This document shows positions 1-9,500 of a stretch of DNA of 36,750 nucleotides, piece by piece. The position numbers and the translations under genes are program-made. Under the pieces are notes generated by a model. It searched no databases, was not told where the DNA came from, and saw nothing but the letters and a program-made list of their open reading frames with translations. Positions within the stretch are counted from its first letter, which is position 1. Each line of letters opens with the position of its first letter. The stretch spans positions 1-36,750 of IMG/VR virus record IMGVR_UViG_3300032093_000399. One strand, written 5' to 3'. The stretch is from a virus.

Positions 1-2465
1 GCTGCTGGGGTGACAGGGGTTGTGACTTTCGTTTTGCGAGCTTCATTGATCAGCGGTTTGAGGTCTGCCCAGCTATTGTAAACGCGAGGTGCCGAAATCC
101 ACGGACGGACCAAGCCTCCTTGGGCAGCGGGAGGGGTTGATCGTTTTCCGTCGATTACCACAATATCGACCGGCCATCCTGCGCCCATCTTGGAGTACAT
201 ACCTCCGTCGATGGTGAAGAAGTCGGTGACGTTGAACCGATTGAACAGGTCGAGGTACTCAGCCCGATCGTAGGATTTGAGCCGGTTTTCGGGAGTTCCC
301 AGCTTGTTGGACTGCGATCCAGTCTTGGATCCCAAGATCAGCACGGCCTTTCCGTTCGGGGCCATGGCTTCGAGCGTGTTCAGCGCGATGGCGAGGTCGA
401 TGCTCGATGTCTGCGCACGCTTGATGCTGCTCCTGAAGAGCGGGAAGGACTCCTTCTGGCCTTCGATGAATCGAGCGCCAAACGGAGGATTGATAATGAC
501 GCGATCCGGCTGAGCAGAATCCAGCGAGTTGAAGAACTCTTGGCTTACCGCATCGAGTCCGGTCGCAGGCTTGCCGATGAAACGCTCCAAGCGCGTGCGG
601 CGATTCGGGTCCAACTCGTTGGCAAGAATGTCCTGCTTGGTCGGATCCGACGTGACCAGGAGCATTCCGTTGCCGGCAGTCGTCTCGGCCACGCGTTGGC
701 CTCCCTCTACATCCGCCAGAATGCCGGCCAGATAGGCCAGCGGCGGCGGAGTCGAGTAGGCCTGCGCAGTTTTGCTGGACGCAGTGCGAGTCCCCAGCTG
801 CGGCTGCTCCTCGTACCGCTGAGCGAGCTTATCGTAGGTCTCAGTCGGATCCACTCCGGCCGACCGATCTTCACGAACGGTCTGGGCTGTTGCTTCAACG
901 ATCTGCGATTCGAGTTCCTCTTCGGCCGCCTTCTTGGTCGGTTCAACCAGTTTGGGGGCAGGAACCGGAGTCGGTTCGGCAGGGGGAAGCGCAGACGCCG
1001 CTGGAGAGATTTCCTCCGGCGGACGGATTAACTCTTCCGGGACGACCGGCGCTTGGGCTTCGGGCCTTCCTCCTTCGGTAGGCCGCCCTCTTTGATCCAC
1101 TTCTGGCAGTCCCACTTGGACTTCGGGTTGCGGCTCTTCTCCGCGAAGCAGGCCTTCATCTGGGCCTTGTTCTTGAATGGCACTGGGTGTGGGGGGTTGG
1201 AGTTCGGGTTGTACGGGCGCTTCAGTTACAATCGGTGCAATCGGCTCCGCCGGCGGCGCAATAGCCTCCTCAACAGCGGCAGGGATCGTGGGCTCAGGCT
1301 GGATCTGAATCGGACCAGACGGAGGACCTCCGGCGTTGATGCCACCAAGCTCTTCAGCAATGTCAGGGGTAAGCTCATCTTCGATCCCGGCCACGGTAGC
1401 GGCAGAGTTCGGGAGAGGGTTGGCGGGATCACCGCCAATGGATGCCCGGATGGCAGCCTCGCGATCAACGACGGTTTGAATGTCGTCTGTGGCAGGCGCT
1501 ATGCCCCTGGCAAGGCGTTGCTCCTGCAAACTGCGAAGTCTTTGGCCACGCGAAATCTTCCCAGCACCACCTGCAACAAGACCAACCAACGTACCGACGC
1601 CAGCACCAACCTCTCCGGATTCAAGGATACCTTGACCGAGTTTCTGGTCAGGATTGTAGATTTTCTGAGCCGCCAGATTCTGAAGAAATTGTTCCGATGA
1701 TTCCTGAGCAGCTTCTGTAAGGCCGGTCTTAATGGCGCCACTGACAACCCGTTTTCCAACGGCACCGGTCACCAAACGCTTCACCGCCGGAACAGCGCCC
1801 AGCGCGCCTTCTGTGATCGCTCCAACGGGAGCGGTTGCCATGAGGACCTTGCGCTGTGCTATCGGCTTTTCGGCGCGGAGTCGGTTGGCCTCTACCGTGT
1901 TTCCACTGGCCAACGCTTCCGCAATCTTGGTGTCGTAGAATTGACCAGCTTGCTGCGCCGAATCCTCACCGGTGCTCAAACCATAAGCCAGCTGGCCAAT
2001 GATCGGGACAGCGGAGACTGGAAGAGATCCAACGCCGCTCGCCAGCTGGGTAAGGTAATCTTCTTCCCGCAGCGGGTTGACCGGGAACGCTTCTCTTGCG
2101 CCCTCTTGAAGATTCTGACCGAGCTTGAACGTGGGGCTCGTTTCAGTTCGCGCCTGGAGTTCCTCAGGTGAAACCGCTTTGGTGCGTTGCTCCCATTCCG
2201 CCAGACGGCGCTCGTAGGCTGCCATTCCAGCGGGGCTTTCAGCCTGTGCTGCCGTAATGGCAGGAGGCGGTTCCTCAGATGCTGCACGCGCCAAACCCAT
2301 CATTGCGCCGCCGACCATTCGGCCGCCTTCGCGCATGACCGCTGATCCAGCGGCAGCTAGCCTGCCTTGGTCGAATGTATCGACAAGCTCTTGAAGTTCG
2401 TTTTCACCAACATCATCAGGAACCTCGATTAGGCCGATGTCTTGAATATCAACGAGCTTAGGCAT
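1..2465 (-). CDS. Large ejection-type protein with N6-adenine methyltransferase domain (3' end cut by window edge)
   Basis: The reading frame is open from the ATG at 2465 to the left edge (821 residues, no stop), so the C-terminus is missing. The start lies 3 bases after the stop of the upstream gene. The N-terminal part is Ala/Gly-rich with a hydrophobic glycine stretch near residues 282-302. A Pro/Glu/Gln-rich linker covers about 360-520. From about 565 there is a methyltransferase fold: AYSTPPPLAYLAG (Tyr570), motif I ETTAGNG (594-600), an acidic NELD and the catalytic NPPF (659-662). NPPF is typical of N6-adenine DNA methyltransferases. Phages such as P1 (DarB) carry large injected methyltransferase-helicase antirestriction proteins, and T7-like phages have a large ejected protein last in the tail cluster. 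Its place after two small internal-protein-like genes suggests a similar role. The ejection role is inference; the methyltransferase motifs are directly visible. A helicase domain could lie beyond the edge. Confidence 0.8.
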   Translation of the reverse strand, partial: MPKLVDIQDIGLIEVPDDVGENELQELVDTFDQGRLAAAGSAVMREGGRMVGGAMMGLARAASEEPPPAITAAQAESPAGMAAYERRLAEWEQRTKAVSPEELQARTETSPTFKLGQNLQEGAREAFPVNPLREEDYLTQLASGVGSLPVSAVPIIGQLAYGLSTGEDSAQQAGQFYDTKIAEALASGNTVEANRLRAEKPIAQRKVLMATAPVGAITEGALGAVPAVKRLVTGAVGKRVVSGAIKTGLTEAAQESSEQFLQNLAAQKIYNPDQKLGQGILESGEVGAGVGTLVGLVAGGAGKISRGQRLRSLQEQRLARGIAPATDDIQTVVDREAAIRASIGGDPANPLPNSAATVAGIEDELTPDIAEELGGINAGGPPSGPIQIQPEPTIPAAVEEAIAPPAEPIAPIVTEAPVQPELQPPTPSAIQEQGPDEGLLRGEEPQPEVQVGLPEVDQRGRPTEGGRPEAQAPVVPEELIRPPEEISPAASALPPAEPTPVPAPKLVEPTKKAAEEELESQIVEATAQTVREDRSAGVDPTETYDKLAQRYEEQPQLGTRTASSKTAQAYSTPPPLAYLAGILADVEGGQRVAETTAGNGMLLVTSDPTKQDILANELDPNRRTRLERFIGKPATGLDAVSQEFFNSLDSAQPDRVIINPPFGARFIEGQKESFPLFRSSIKRAQTSSIDLAIALNTLEAMAPNGKAVLILGSKTGSQSNKLGTPENRLKSYDRAEYLDLFNRFNVTDFFTIDGGMYSKMGAGWPVDIVVIDGKRSTPPAAQGGLVRPWISAPRVYNSWADLKPLINEARKTKVTTPVTPA

Positions 2466-2468
2466 GGT

Positions 2469-3332
2469 TTATTTGGCTAGGACGAGCTTGCCCGTGACCG
2501 GGTCGCGTTGAAAGCGCACTTTTACAGGAGCGTTCGTAGGCGCCGCAGATTTTTGTTGAGCCAATCTACTAGCCACCTGTTCGGCAGTTAGCTTGATCTT
2601 CATCGGACCCTCTGGGGTATCCATTTCAATTTCCCCAGGATATTCAGTCTTTGCGGGTTTTTCGGCCTTGGGCTTCCGCATGAAATAGTCTCGGTCATTC
2701 ATCCGGATTGGAATTGTTCCCGGCGGAGCAGAAAGTTGGTCCGCAACGGCAGGTCCGGTTGTTTCTCCACGACCCGACGAAATGTCAAAAACAGTCTGCG
2801 GTTCTTGACCCGTAACCGCATTTTCAACGGCAGCTGGAAGAGATCGCCCAGGGCCTGCCGCAATAATTCCTTGCGAAGCCAAGATCCGCTCCATCTGGAT
2901 CTGATTTTTGGTCTTCTCGACCATCGCATTTGCCAGTCCGCGCTGAAATGCTTTGCTCTTGCTGATCTCTGGCGTAATTCCCGTGATAGGCGTACCGAGT
3001 CCTTGAGCTAACCCAGCAGTTTCAGCAAATGCATCCGTTCCCTCGGCTTCTTTGAGTTTTCGAGACGATTCAACAATGTTGACGCTGCCGTCTGTATTTA
3101 GGGTCAGATACTCACCGAACTTTGATCCAAGCACATCGTTTCTGTTCTGCGCCGCCAACACCGCCGCATCACGCCGCTGCTGCACAAGATCCTGATAATA
3201 CCTCTCGCGCACCCGCGCCTCTTCCTGCCGCTGCGCAAGAGCTTCCTCACGCGCCTGGCGTTGATTCGCCAGCTGCACGCCTGCGAGGTACGACTGCCCG
3301 ATGTTTTCGAGTCCTGAGAAGGGGTTTGCCAT
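2469..3332 (-). CDS. Hypothetical internal virion / ejection protein, coiled coil
   Basis: A 287-residue protein starting MANPFSGLENIGQSYLAG. Residues about 20-65 are rich in Gln, Arg, Glu and Ala (RQAREEALAQRQEEARVRER) and should form a long amphipathic helix. The rest is low in recognisable motifs and ends with a basic LVLAK. No membrane segment is evident. It sits 3 bases after the next upstream gene and 3 bases before the giant methyltransferase protein, so the three are almost certainly one transcript. In T7-like podoviruses three ejection proteins of rising size are encoded together at the end of the tail cluster. This would be the middle one by analogy of position and composition. No family could be named from sequence. 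Confidence 0.7.
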   Translation of the reverse strand: MANPFSGLENIGQSYLAGVQLANQRQAREEALAQRQEEARVRERYYQDLVQQRRDAAVLAAQNRNDVLGSKFGEYLTLNTDGSVNIVESSRKLKEAEGTDAFAETAGLAQGLGTPITGITPEISKSKAFQRGLANAMVEKTKNQIQMERILASQGIIAAGPGRSLPAAVENAVTGQEPQTVFDISSGRGETTGPAVADQLSAPPGTIPIRMNDRDYFMRKPKAEKPAKTEYPGEIEMDTPEGPMKIKLTAEQVASRLAQQKSAAPTNAPVKVRFQRDPVTGKLVLAK

Positions 3333-3335
3333 AGG

Positions 3336-4082
3336 TTAGATGGTTTTCGGCATGATGCTCTGCTGGGTGGAAACAAGGTCACTGGTGCCCTTACCGCCTC
3401 CAAAACCACCCTGTCCAAGGGAAGCGAATCCAAGGTTGGTCAGGCCGGTTCCAAGCGAACCAATGCCTTGTCCAAAAACACCCGTTGCGCTCGGCATACC
3501 GGCAACACCGAGCATCGCCTGCTGCTGTGCGCTACGTTCGCCACCGCGCAATGCGGCAATCTGCTGCGGCGTGAATTCGTAGTTCGCCAGCGGAGCCAAC
3601 GGCGTGGTTCCAAGGATGTTGGAGAACTGCTGGTTTCCGAGATTGGCCATCTCAAGGCTGGTCCTACCAAGATCGCGAGCGACAAGGTTTCGTCCAGCTG
3701 CACTTCCCGCGTAGCCACCTTGAACAGCTTTAGCGGCCGCATTGCGCTGAACCTGCGCCGCGACATCTGGAGGAAGTTCGCCTCGAAGTAGTGCTAGCGC
3801 GTTCTCAGCGCGCTTGGCCTGCGCCTCCTGATAGCCCGGGACTTGGATGCCTAGCGACTCTAGCAGCTGTGCGCGGTTGTACGCGTTGCGCTGAGCCTCC
3901 ATTTCGCGAGCACGGGGCGCATTGAGAGTGGACTCTCCCATTGCCGCACCAATGTTAATGCCAGGAAGATTTGCAGCTTCACTGGCTTGGCGACGCGCTG
4001 CGCTAGCAGACGATGCCTGAAGACCCATCCCGATACCCGACGTGACAACGCCGGCTCCGATTGCTGTGGCTACGAATGACAT
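3336..4082 (-). CDS. Small Ala/Gly-rich internal virion protein candidate
   Basis: A 248-residue protein beginning MSFVATAIGAGVVTSGIGMG. The first ~30 residues are a hydrophobic Gly/Ala segment of the kind seen at the N-terminus of many podovirus internal proteins that contact membrane during DNA ejection. A long Ala/Arg/Gln helical region follows (ASAARRQASEAANL, QAQAKRAENALALLRGELP). The last ~50 residues are glycine-rich (GQGIGSLGTGLTNLGF, GQGGFGGGKG). It overlaps the upstream cupin gene by 13 bases. Position and composition make it the likely counterpart of T7 gp14-type proteins, but no specific homology can be shown here. Confidence 0.7.
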   Translation of the reverse strand: MSFVATAIGAGVVTSGIGMGLQASSASAARRQASEAANLPGINIGAAMGESTLNAPRAREMEAQRNAYNRAQLLESLGIQVPGYQEAQAKRAENALALLRGELPPDVAAQVQRNAAAKAVQGGYAGSAAGRNLVARDLGRTSLEMANLGNQQFSNILGTTPLAPLANYEFTPQQIAALRGGERSAQQQAMLGVAGMPSATGVFGQGIGSLGTGLTNLGFASLGQGGFGGGKGTSDLVSTQQSIMPKTI

Positions 4083-4525
4083 GGTAAGTATTGGTTCTGC
4101 CTCACGTAGGTGAGGTCGTTCAAAAGCTCTTCGTGATCCGTCTTGTTATCGAGATTCAGGTGGACCGTTGTCCAAACGGTGTCCTCATGGATCAGCAGCA
4201 CCCGACGAGTTCCAGGCTTCGTGATGCCGGAGTATGGCGCCGTGTACGTCACCCACCCCTCGTTCTCGCTGACCACCGTGACCTTGCCCTTGGTGACGAA
4301 GAACGGGTTGGCGAACTTGTGGATGCGGCTGGTAATCACAGACCCAGCCGGCATGAAGATTTCGCGCACGTACATCCCTTCAGGAAACGTGTGCTTCAGG
4401 GGGCACTCCTGAGGTGGCAGGTTAGCAACGAATGCTTCCCACCTGTCCAGGCGGTCATCGAACGTGATGGTTTCATCCGTGAGGATGTCCAACCACGTCA
4501 ACGGCTTTTCCAGCGCCACCTCCAT
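4070..4525 (-). CDS. Cupin-fold phage protein
   Basis: A 151-residue protein. The central part reads as a small beta-barrel of the cupin type: EGMYVREIFMPAGSVITS, then HKFANPFFVTKGKVTV, then RVLLIHEDTVWTTVHLN. The glycine turn (TKGKVTV) and paired His-containing strands match the two cupin motifs. Ligand residues look incomplete, so it may be structural rather than enzymatic. Small cupin proteins are common among tail genes of phages. It overlaps the adaptor-like gene at 4525 by one base and the following gene by 13, so the genes are coupled. Its substrate or role in the virion is unknown. Confidence 0.7.
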   Translation of the reverse strand: MEVALEKPLTWLDILTDETITFDDRLDRWEAFVANLPPQECPLKHTFPEGMYVREIFMPAGSVITSRIHKFANPFFVTKGKVTVVSENEGWVTYTAPYSGITKPGTRRVLLIHEDTVWTTVHLNLDNKTDHEELLNDLTYVRQNQYLPCHS

Positions 4526-5613
4526 CAGATGAACCCTCCAAACCGATACTCGATCTTCGCCGATCCGTAGGGCTGCACGTTGATCACGCTGCGCTCGTTC
4601 GGGCTGTAGGCTTCGAGTTCGTTGCGCAGGCTGCGAAGCGCCAGCTGGATTTCGCGCTCAGCCTCGGTGTACTGGTTGCGATCCTCCTTCTGGATGGCCT
4701 TCATCATGTGCTTGATCGCTTGAAGGTTGCCGATAAACAACCAGTCGGAGTCCACGATCGCAGGAATGAAGTCCAGGCGCACGATGGCTTCGACCACGGT
4801 GTTCGTGCAGGCTTCATCTGGAGGCACGCAACCGTCGCCGTGGTCGATACAGCAGTTATCGTTGCTGGAGTTGCATCCCTGAGTGCCCCCGCAAACCTCG
4901 GGCATATTGATCAGGTACGTACGGCGGTACTCTGGGTTCTGCTCGCTCGGCCCCCAGACGGCGACCTGAGTCTGCAAGCTGGTCGATGGGTTGTAGGCAA
5001 CAATGGTCAGGCTTCCCTGAGTGAGCGGCTTCTGGGCGCCATTCAAGCCCGGTTGCTTGAAGAGGTTGGTGGTCTGCACGTAAGCCGTAATCAACGGATT
5101 CGGCAGCGTCACATACTCGCCCCAGACGTACTCGCCAGTCACGGTGTCGAGCGTCCGGATCGGGTCTCCGTTGGGGTCTAACCCTTGGAGAAGCACGCGT
5201 TTTCCGGCGTCGGCTGACAACTGAGGGTAGACCCTCATGTGGCAGTTGCCTACTGAGTCGCGATATTGCGTGACCATGCCGCGATCTAGCAGCTGGTCCT
5301 GCTCGCAGCCTTCACGTCCGCAGCCAGTGCGCGGCGCACGGGTGTCGGTTTGAAACTCGTACCATTGGTTCTGAACCGGGATGTTGTATCCGCAGAGGTT
5401 CATCGCCTCGATCGTCTTAACCTCGCGAGGCCAGGTGATGCAGCCGGCAACGACGCAGAGGCGCAGTTTTTTGTATGTGCCCCACCACTTGCCCATGTCC
5501 GCGAGGCGTGCCTGAGCCTCGTTGAGCAGCTGGAGAAAACGCTCGTCGCAGGTGGCGAGACCGACAGCCTGCGGGATCGTGGAATTCTTGGCTTGGGCGA
5601 GGGTTTTTCTCAT
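4525..5613 (-). CDS. Tail adaptor / tail tubular-like structural protein, Cys-rich
   Basis: A 362-residue protein. Residues 25-60 (NEAQARLADMGKWWGTYKK) form a helix then a Trp pair, as in proteins of the tail-tubular/adaptor type that sit under the portal. The C-terminal ~70 residues are helical and charged (KHMMKAIQKEDRNQYTEAER). In between lies an insertion with six cysteines in about 30 residues (241-269, nt 4807-4893). Further cysteines occur at 22, 53, 58, 74, 98, 103 and 124. It lies between a fibre-like protein (4-base ATGA overlap) and a cupin gene. A role as adaptor is inferred from size, context and the presence of a nozzle-like gene upstream in the same transcript. It could instead be another minor virion protein. 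Confidence 0.65.
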   Translation of the reverse strand: MRKTLAQAKNSTIPQAVGLATCDERFLQLLNEAQARLADMGKWWGTYKKLRLCVVAGCITWPREVKTIEAMNLCGYNIPVQNQWYEFQTDTRAPRTGCGREGCEQDQLLDRGMVTQYRDSVGNCHMRVYPQLSADAGKRVLLQGLDPNGDPIRTLDTVTGEYVWGEYVTLPNPLITAYVQTTNLFKQPGLNGAQKPLTQGSLTIVAYNPSTSLQTQVAVWGPSEQNPEYRRTYLINMPEVCGGTQGCNSSNDNCCIDHGDGCVPPDEACTNTVVEAIVRLDFIPAIVDSDWLFIGNLQAIKHMMKAIQKEDRNQYTEAEREIQLALRSLRNELEAYSPNERSVINVQPYGSAKIEYRFGGFI

Positions 5614-6593
5614 GGCGCGACGTAAGCCGGGTTAAGTGCCGTAGCGTAGACTTTGACCTGATAATCTGCGGGAGTCAGACCTGGATTGAAGAATGGAATT
5701 GAAACCACGCCCAAAAGATTGACCGAAACCCAAACATTAGTTCCGTCAGCAACATACCTAAATGACGGGAGTTTTTCGTAGGGCGCGGTTCCAGAGCTTA
5801 CGAAATGCAAGCAATCGACTTCCTGACCGTTGTACCAAGTGTAGGTCGTTACACCGCTGACTCCATTAAATGTAACAGATCCAGCTGCAATCCTTACTAG
5901 GACGACTCGAACCGCGAACGGAATCAATGGCACCCCGCTGATTGGGTTTACAAATCCGTGAGTAAACGGAACAAGTACATCACTAGCAAAAGTTGAAAGC
6001 GTAACGCCAGCTGACGCATACGTCAGAAACTGACGCAAGCTCTGCCGAGTCAGGTCCCGCTTCTGGGTGATCAGCTGGAAATTCACGCCATCGTACAGCA
6101 CGGTAACCACCTGACCAATTAGGATGTCGTTGGCTGACAACGCAGCTGCACCATCCTTGGTAATTGCCTTGGCTCCTTTGCCGTCCACGTTCAGCGTGCT
6201 AGCGCCGGAATTGGTGTGATTTGCCAGAAAGGTGTAAATCTGGCCGGTGCGATAAGCCGACGCTGCGCTAGGATACGGCGGAGAATTGGTCACCGCATAC
6301 GCGCCAGCAGCACCGCTTGCGGTCCCTGCAAACACGACTTCACTTGCCAACCTGATAAAATCGGAATCTCCCGCAGCCGACGAAAACCTCATCACGTCGA
6401 TCGGTCGATTGTTGGTATCGGTGCGAAGCCAGTAAAGGCCGGGGTTTCCGGGCGCGGTTTGAGAAGTGGCCCATTCAGCGCCTGTAGTCAGGTTTCCGAT
6501 CAACGCGGCTGCGTAGGCGTCCAGTCGATCTTGCTCCGATGGGTAGCAAGCGGGCGGCGGCAAAAGGCCTGCTGAAATGTCAACGGTTGCCAT
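5610..6593 (-). CDS. Tail fibre / collar-like protein
   Basis: A 327-residue protein with a Thr/Ser/Ala/Gly-rich, beta-type composition. Residues about 85-180 carry the fibre-type segment with GQIYTFLANHTNSGASTL and GAKAITKDGAAALSANDIL, followed by GQVVTVLYDGVNFQLI. This kind of sequence is widespread in phage tail fibres, where it forms a small domain before or within the shaft. The C-terminal part has no recognised enzymatic motif and may be a receptor-binding or attachment domain. The start at 6593 lies 3 bases after the tailspike stop, and the end overlaps the next gene as ATGA. The role in host attachment is inferred. Confidence 0.75.
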   Translation of the reverse strand: MATVDISAGLLPPPACYPSEQDRLDAYAAALIGNLTTGAEWATSQTAPGNPGLYWLRTDTNNRPIDVMRFSSAAGDSDFIRLASEVVFAGTASGAAGAYAVTNSPPYPSAASAYRTGQIYTFLANHTNSGASTLNVDGKGAKAITKDGAAALSANDILIGQVVTVLYDGVNFQLITQKRDLTRQSLRQFLTYASAGVTLSTFASDVLVPFTHGFVNPISGVPLIPFAVRVVLVRIAAGSVTFNGVSGVTTYTWYNGQEVDCLHFVSSGTAPYEKLPSFRYVADGTNVWVSVNLLGVVSIPFFNPGLTPADYQVKVYATALNPAYVAP

Positions 6594-6595
6594 GA

Positions 6596-9500
6596 TTAGA
6601 TGCGGTAGAGGTAGTCGTTGGGCTTACACGGGCCGGGGTCGCATTCAAGCGCCAAACAGCCCTCGGGACAATCGAAATAGAAAAACTGCTCCAGCGGTGC
6701 CACGCAGCGCGCAGGACGCCCCTGGAGAAAGGACGGGCCAAACCGGCCGCCGTTGTTTACGACCAGTCCGTTTCCACTCAGGCGCCTAACCGTGTTGCAG
6801 CCGATCTGAATGTTATCAACGTACCGGAAGAAATTTCCGGTCTCAGAGGTGAACGGCACGTCTGGGCCGGGGCTCGCGCACGTGAAGGTGTAGAGCGTCG
6901 GCGTGCCGGTCACGATCACCTCATCGTTAAACGAGGCGTTGCTAAGGCCTTCAATCGTCGCGTGATCTCCGGTTGAGAGTTGATGCGCCTTGTTCGTCGT
7001 GTACGTGGCGACTCCACTGGTGCGCTGGTATCCGATTGGGCGGATCTCCCATGGGAATTTGACGGGGTCGTTGATGCCTAGAAATCCTCCGGATGTGGAT
7101 ACAACGCTGCCGGGATTTGCGACCGTAAATGTTGTGAGTGAAGGCGTGCTAGCAACCGTAAAGACGCCGTTAAACGTGCCGTCAGTAACCCCGACCGTGG
7201 AAATTTCCATGCCCACCTGGAGTTCGTGAGGTGATGCGGTTGTGAACGTCGAGATGTTGGTAGCGCGGGATGCAGCCGTAATCGGAATCTGGTAGTCCGT
7301 CGGGTAGTAATACTCCGACTTGTTTACGTCGTGGTTATTGATCAGAAACACCGCATCCAGCGGCGTCAACGCGGTCTGGTAGAACCACGAATCTGGGCCG
7401 GTCAAGAAAACATCGTTGTTCTCGATCAGCATATCCTTGTGGGCTGCGATCAGCGTCGAGTAGGTCTCTGGGTTCGCAACTGGTGGCGTGATAGTTTTGA
7501 TCAACTCATACCAATCCTGCACTACCAGCGAGATAAACGCTGAGACGTTCAACGCCGAGTTGTGATGGATGTGAGTGCCTTTGTGCTGGTACGAATCGAC
7601 GTAGAAGCAGGTGCCCCGGAAGCCGTCAAAGTTGTTGTAGCTGATGTCCATCCCGCTGGTTTCGCGAGCCGTGATAGCATGGACTGGGCTTTGCTGGTTG
7701 ACCACGTCAGGGCCACCTTGGACGCGGTTGTATTTGAACTCGCACTCTGAGGCGAAGATCCGCTTGCTACGGAGCATGATTACCTGGCCGTCGAGGTACA
7801 GGCCGGGGAGCACGTCTGGGCCACCTGTGTTTGCTGTGAATCGAAACGCGTCGGGTGTCGATATGACAGTGAGGCTGCCGTTGAAGGTGGGATCTGGGAA
7901 AGAATTTACGATTACAACATCCCCGACCCGCAACGTGTGCTTCATCACGCACGTGTAGGTGGCCACTCCAGCTGACCTGGACACCACGTTGATTGGGTTT
8001 ACAAGGCTCGAAAAGCCACCGATCGCGCACTGGGTGTTGGCCTCCGCGTTGCCCGGGTACAGCGTGCTCTGGATCGAGTTGCGCCCCTGGTAACTAAAGT
8101 CGTTGTTAAGAACCTTGGCGCCGGCCGTCAGGTCATCGACGTTCATCGGCAGGAACGATTTAACCAGGAACGTCTCCGCATCCGCGACACCCACGCCGAA
8201 GTCGTAGAACTGATTGTTCTGAATCAAAGCCCTTTCTCCGACATGGTTGATTCCCGCGACCGTGTAGAGTGAGTTGACGCCCGCTTTGGTTTGTGGCGTG
8301 AGCAAGACATCTGGAGCACTCCAAGCGCGGGCATTTTCAACGATGCCGTAATATCCAAGACCTGGCGTCAATCCAACGTTGGCTCCAATGTTTGAACAGG
8401 TGAATTGAGTTGGAGATGGGATTCCACTGACAGTGAACGTGCCATTGAATGACGCGTTCAAAAGATTCTGGATCATCACCGTTTCGCCGCCAACGAATCC
8501 GTGCGGGGTGATAGTGTCGTAGGTGGCGACGTTTAAGTTTCGCTGGAATCCATTGATCTCGCGAGTCGTAGCGGGGCCGACGTTGACGCAGTAGACTTCT
8601 TCAGTGGAAAGAAATCCGACGACAGTGAAAGTGCCGTTGAAACTGGCATCCGAAAATCCAGTAACGGTGATTGAATCACCGATCGTAAACCCAAAGTTCC
8701 ATTGAGGATGTTTCGTGTAGATGGCGTAGTTAAATGCGTTTCTTCGCGCCTGCCGAAGAACAACCCGCAAATCGCGCTGAAACGACAGTGCGGTGACGTT
8801 TGTGATGCTGCCAAACCCGACAAACGTCGCGTCATTTCCTGGGCCGGATGTCACCACGTTGCTGATGTACTGACCAATCGCGCTGACGTTGGTGTACGGG
8901 GGAGGCGAAATGGGAGGAATGTAGGCCGGAGGTGCGACGGAATAGAACTGAGTGCCGTTAATTCCAGGCGCGTACAACGGCTTGTCCACGGTGTACGTGT
9001 TGACTCCGTTGGTGCGTTGCACCGAGACAATCTTGATGTCCGCGACCGAGTTGTTGGCGTAGTTGCCGTCGAAGGTGATTCCTTCGATTAGGGTGTTTTT
9101 GCAGTTGATGCTGTTCAGCGGCGCACCTGCATAAGAACCAGGTGATCCGACTGCTGTTCCGGATCCACCATAGTTTCCCAGGGTCTTCAGCATCTGAATG
9201 TTAAAGCCAAAAGTGTCCCCTCTTTTCGTGGAGGTGTTGTTAGCGAACTTCAGGATTGTTTTTCCGGCGCCTTTGCCGGTAAACGCGACGTTGTTGATCA
9301 CGCCGGTTAGGGGAGGGTATCCCATGACCAACGACGATGTGTAGCCGCCGCCAACAAGATTGATCCAGCCAGATTCAACCGCCAATGGCGTGTTGGCTCC
9401 CGGCATGAGAATCTGGAATGACGTCGGGGTGTAAATCGCCGTTACCTCGAAACCAAACTGACCTGGACCAGTGTTGCTTGGTTGTCCATTACTGGGATCT

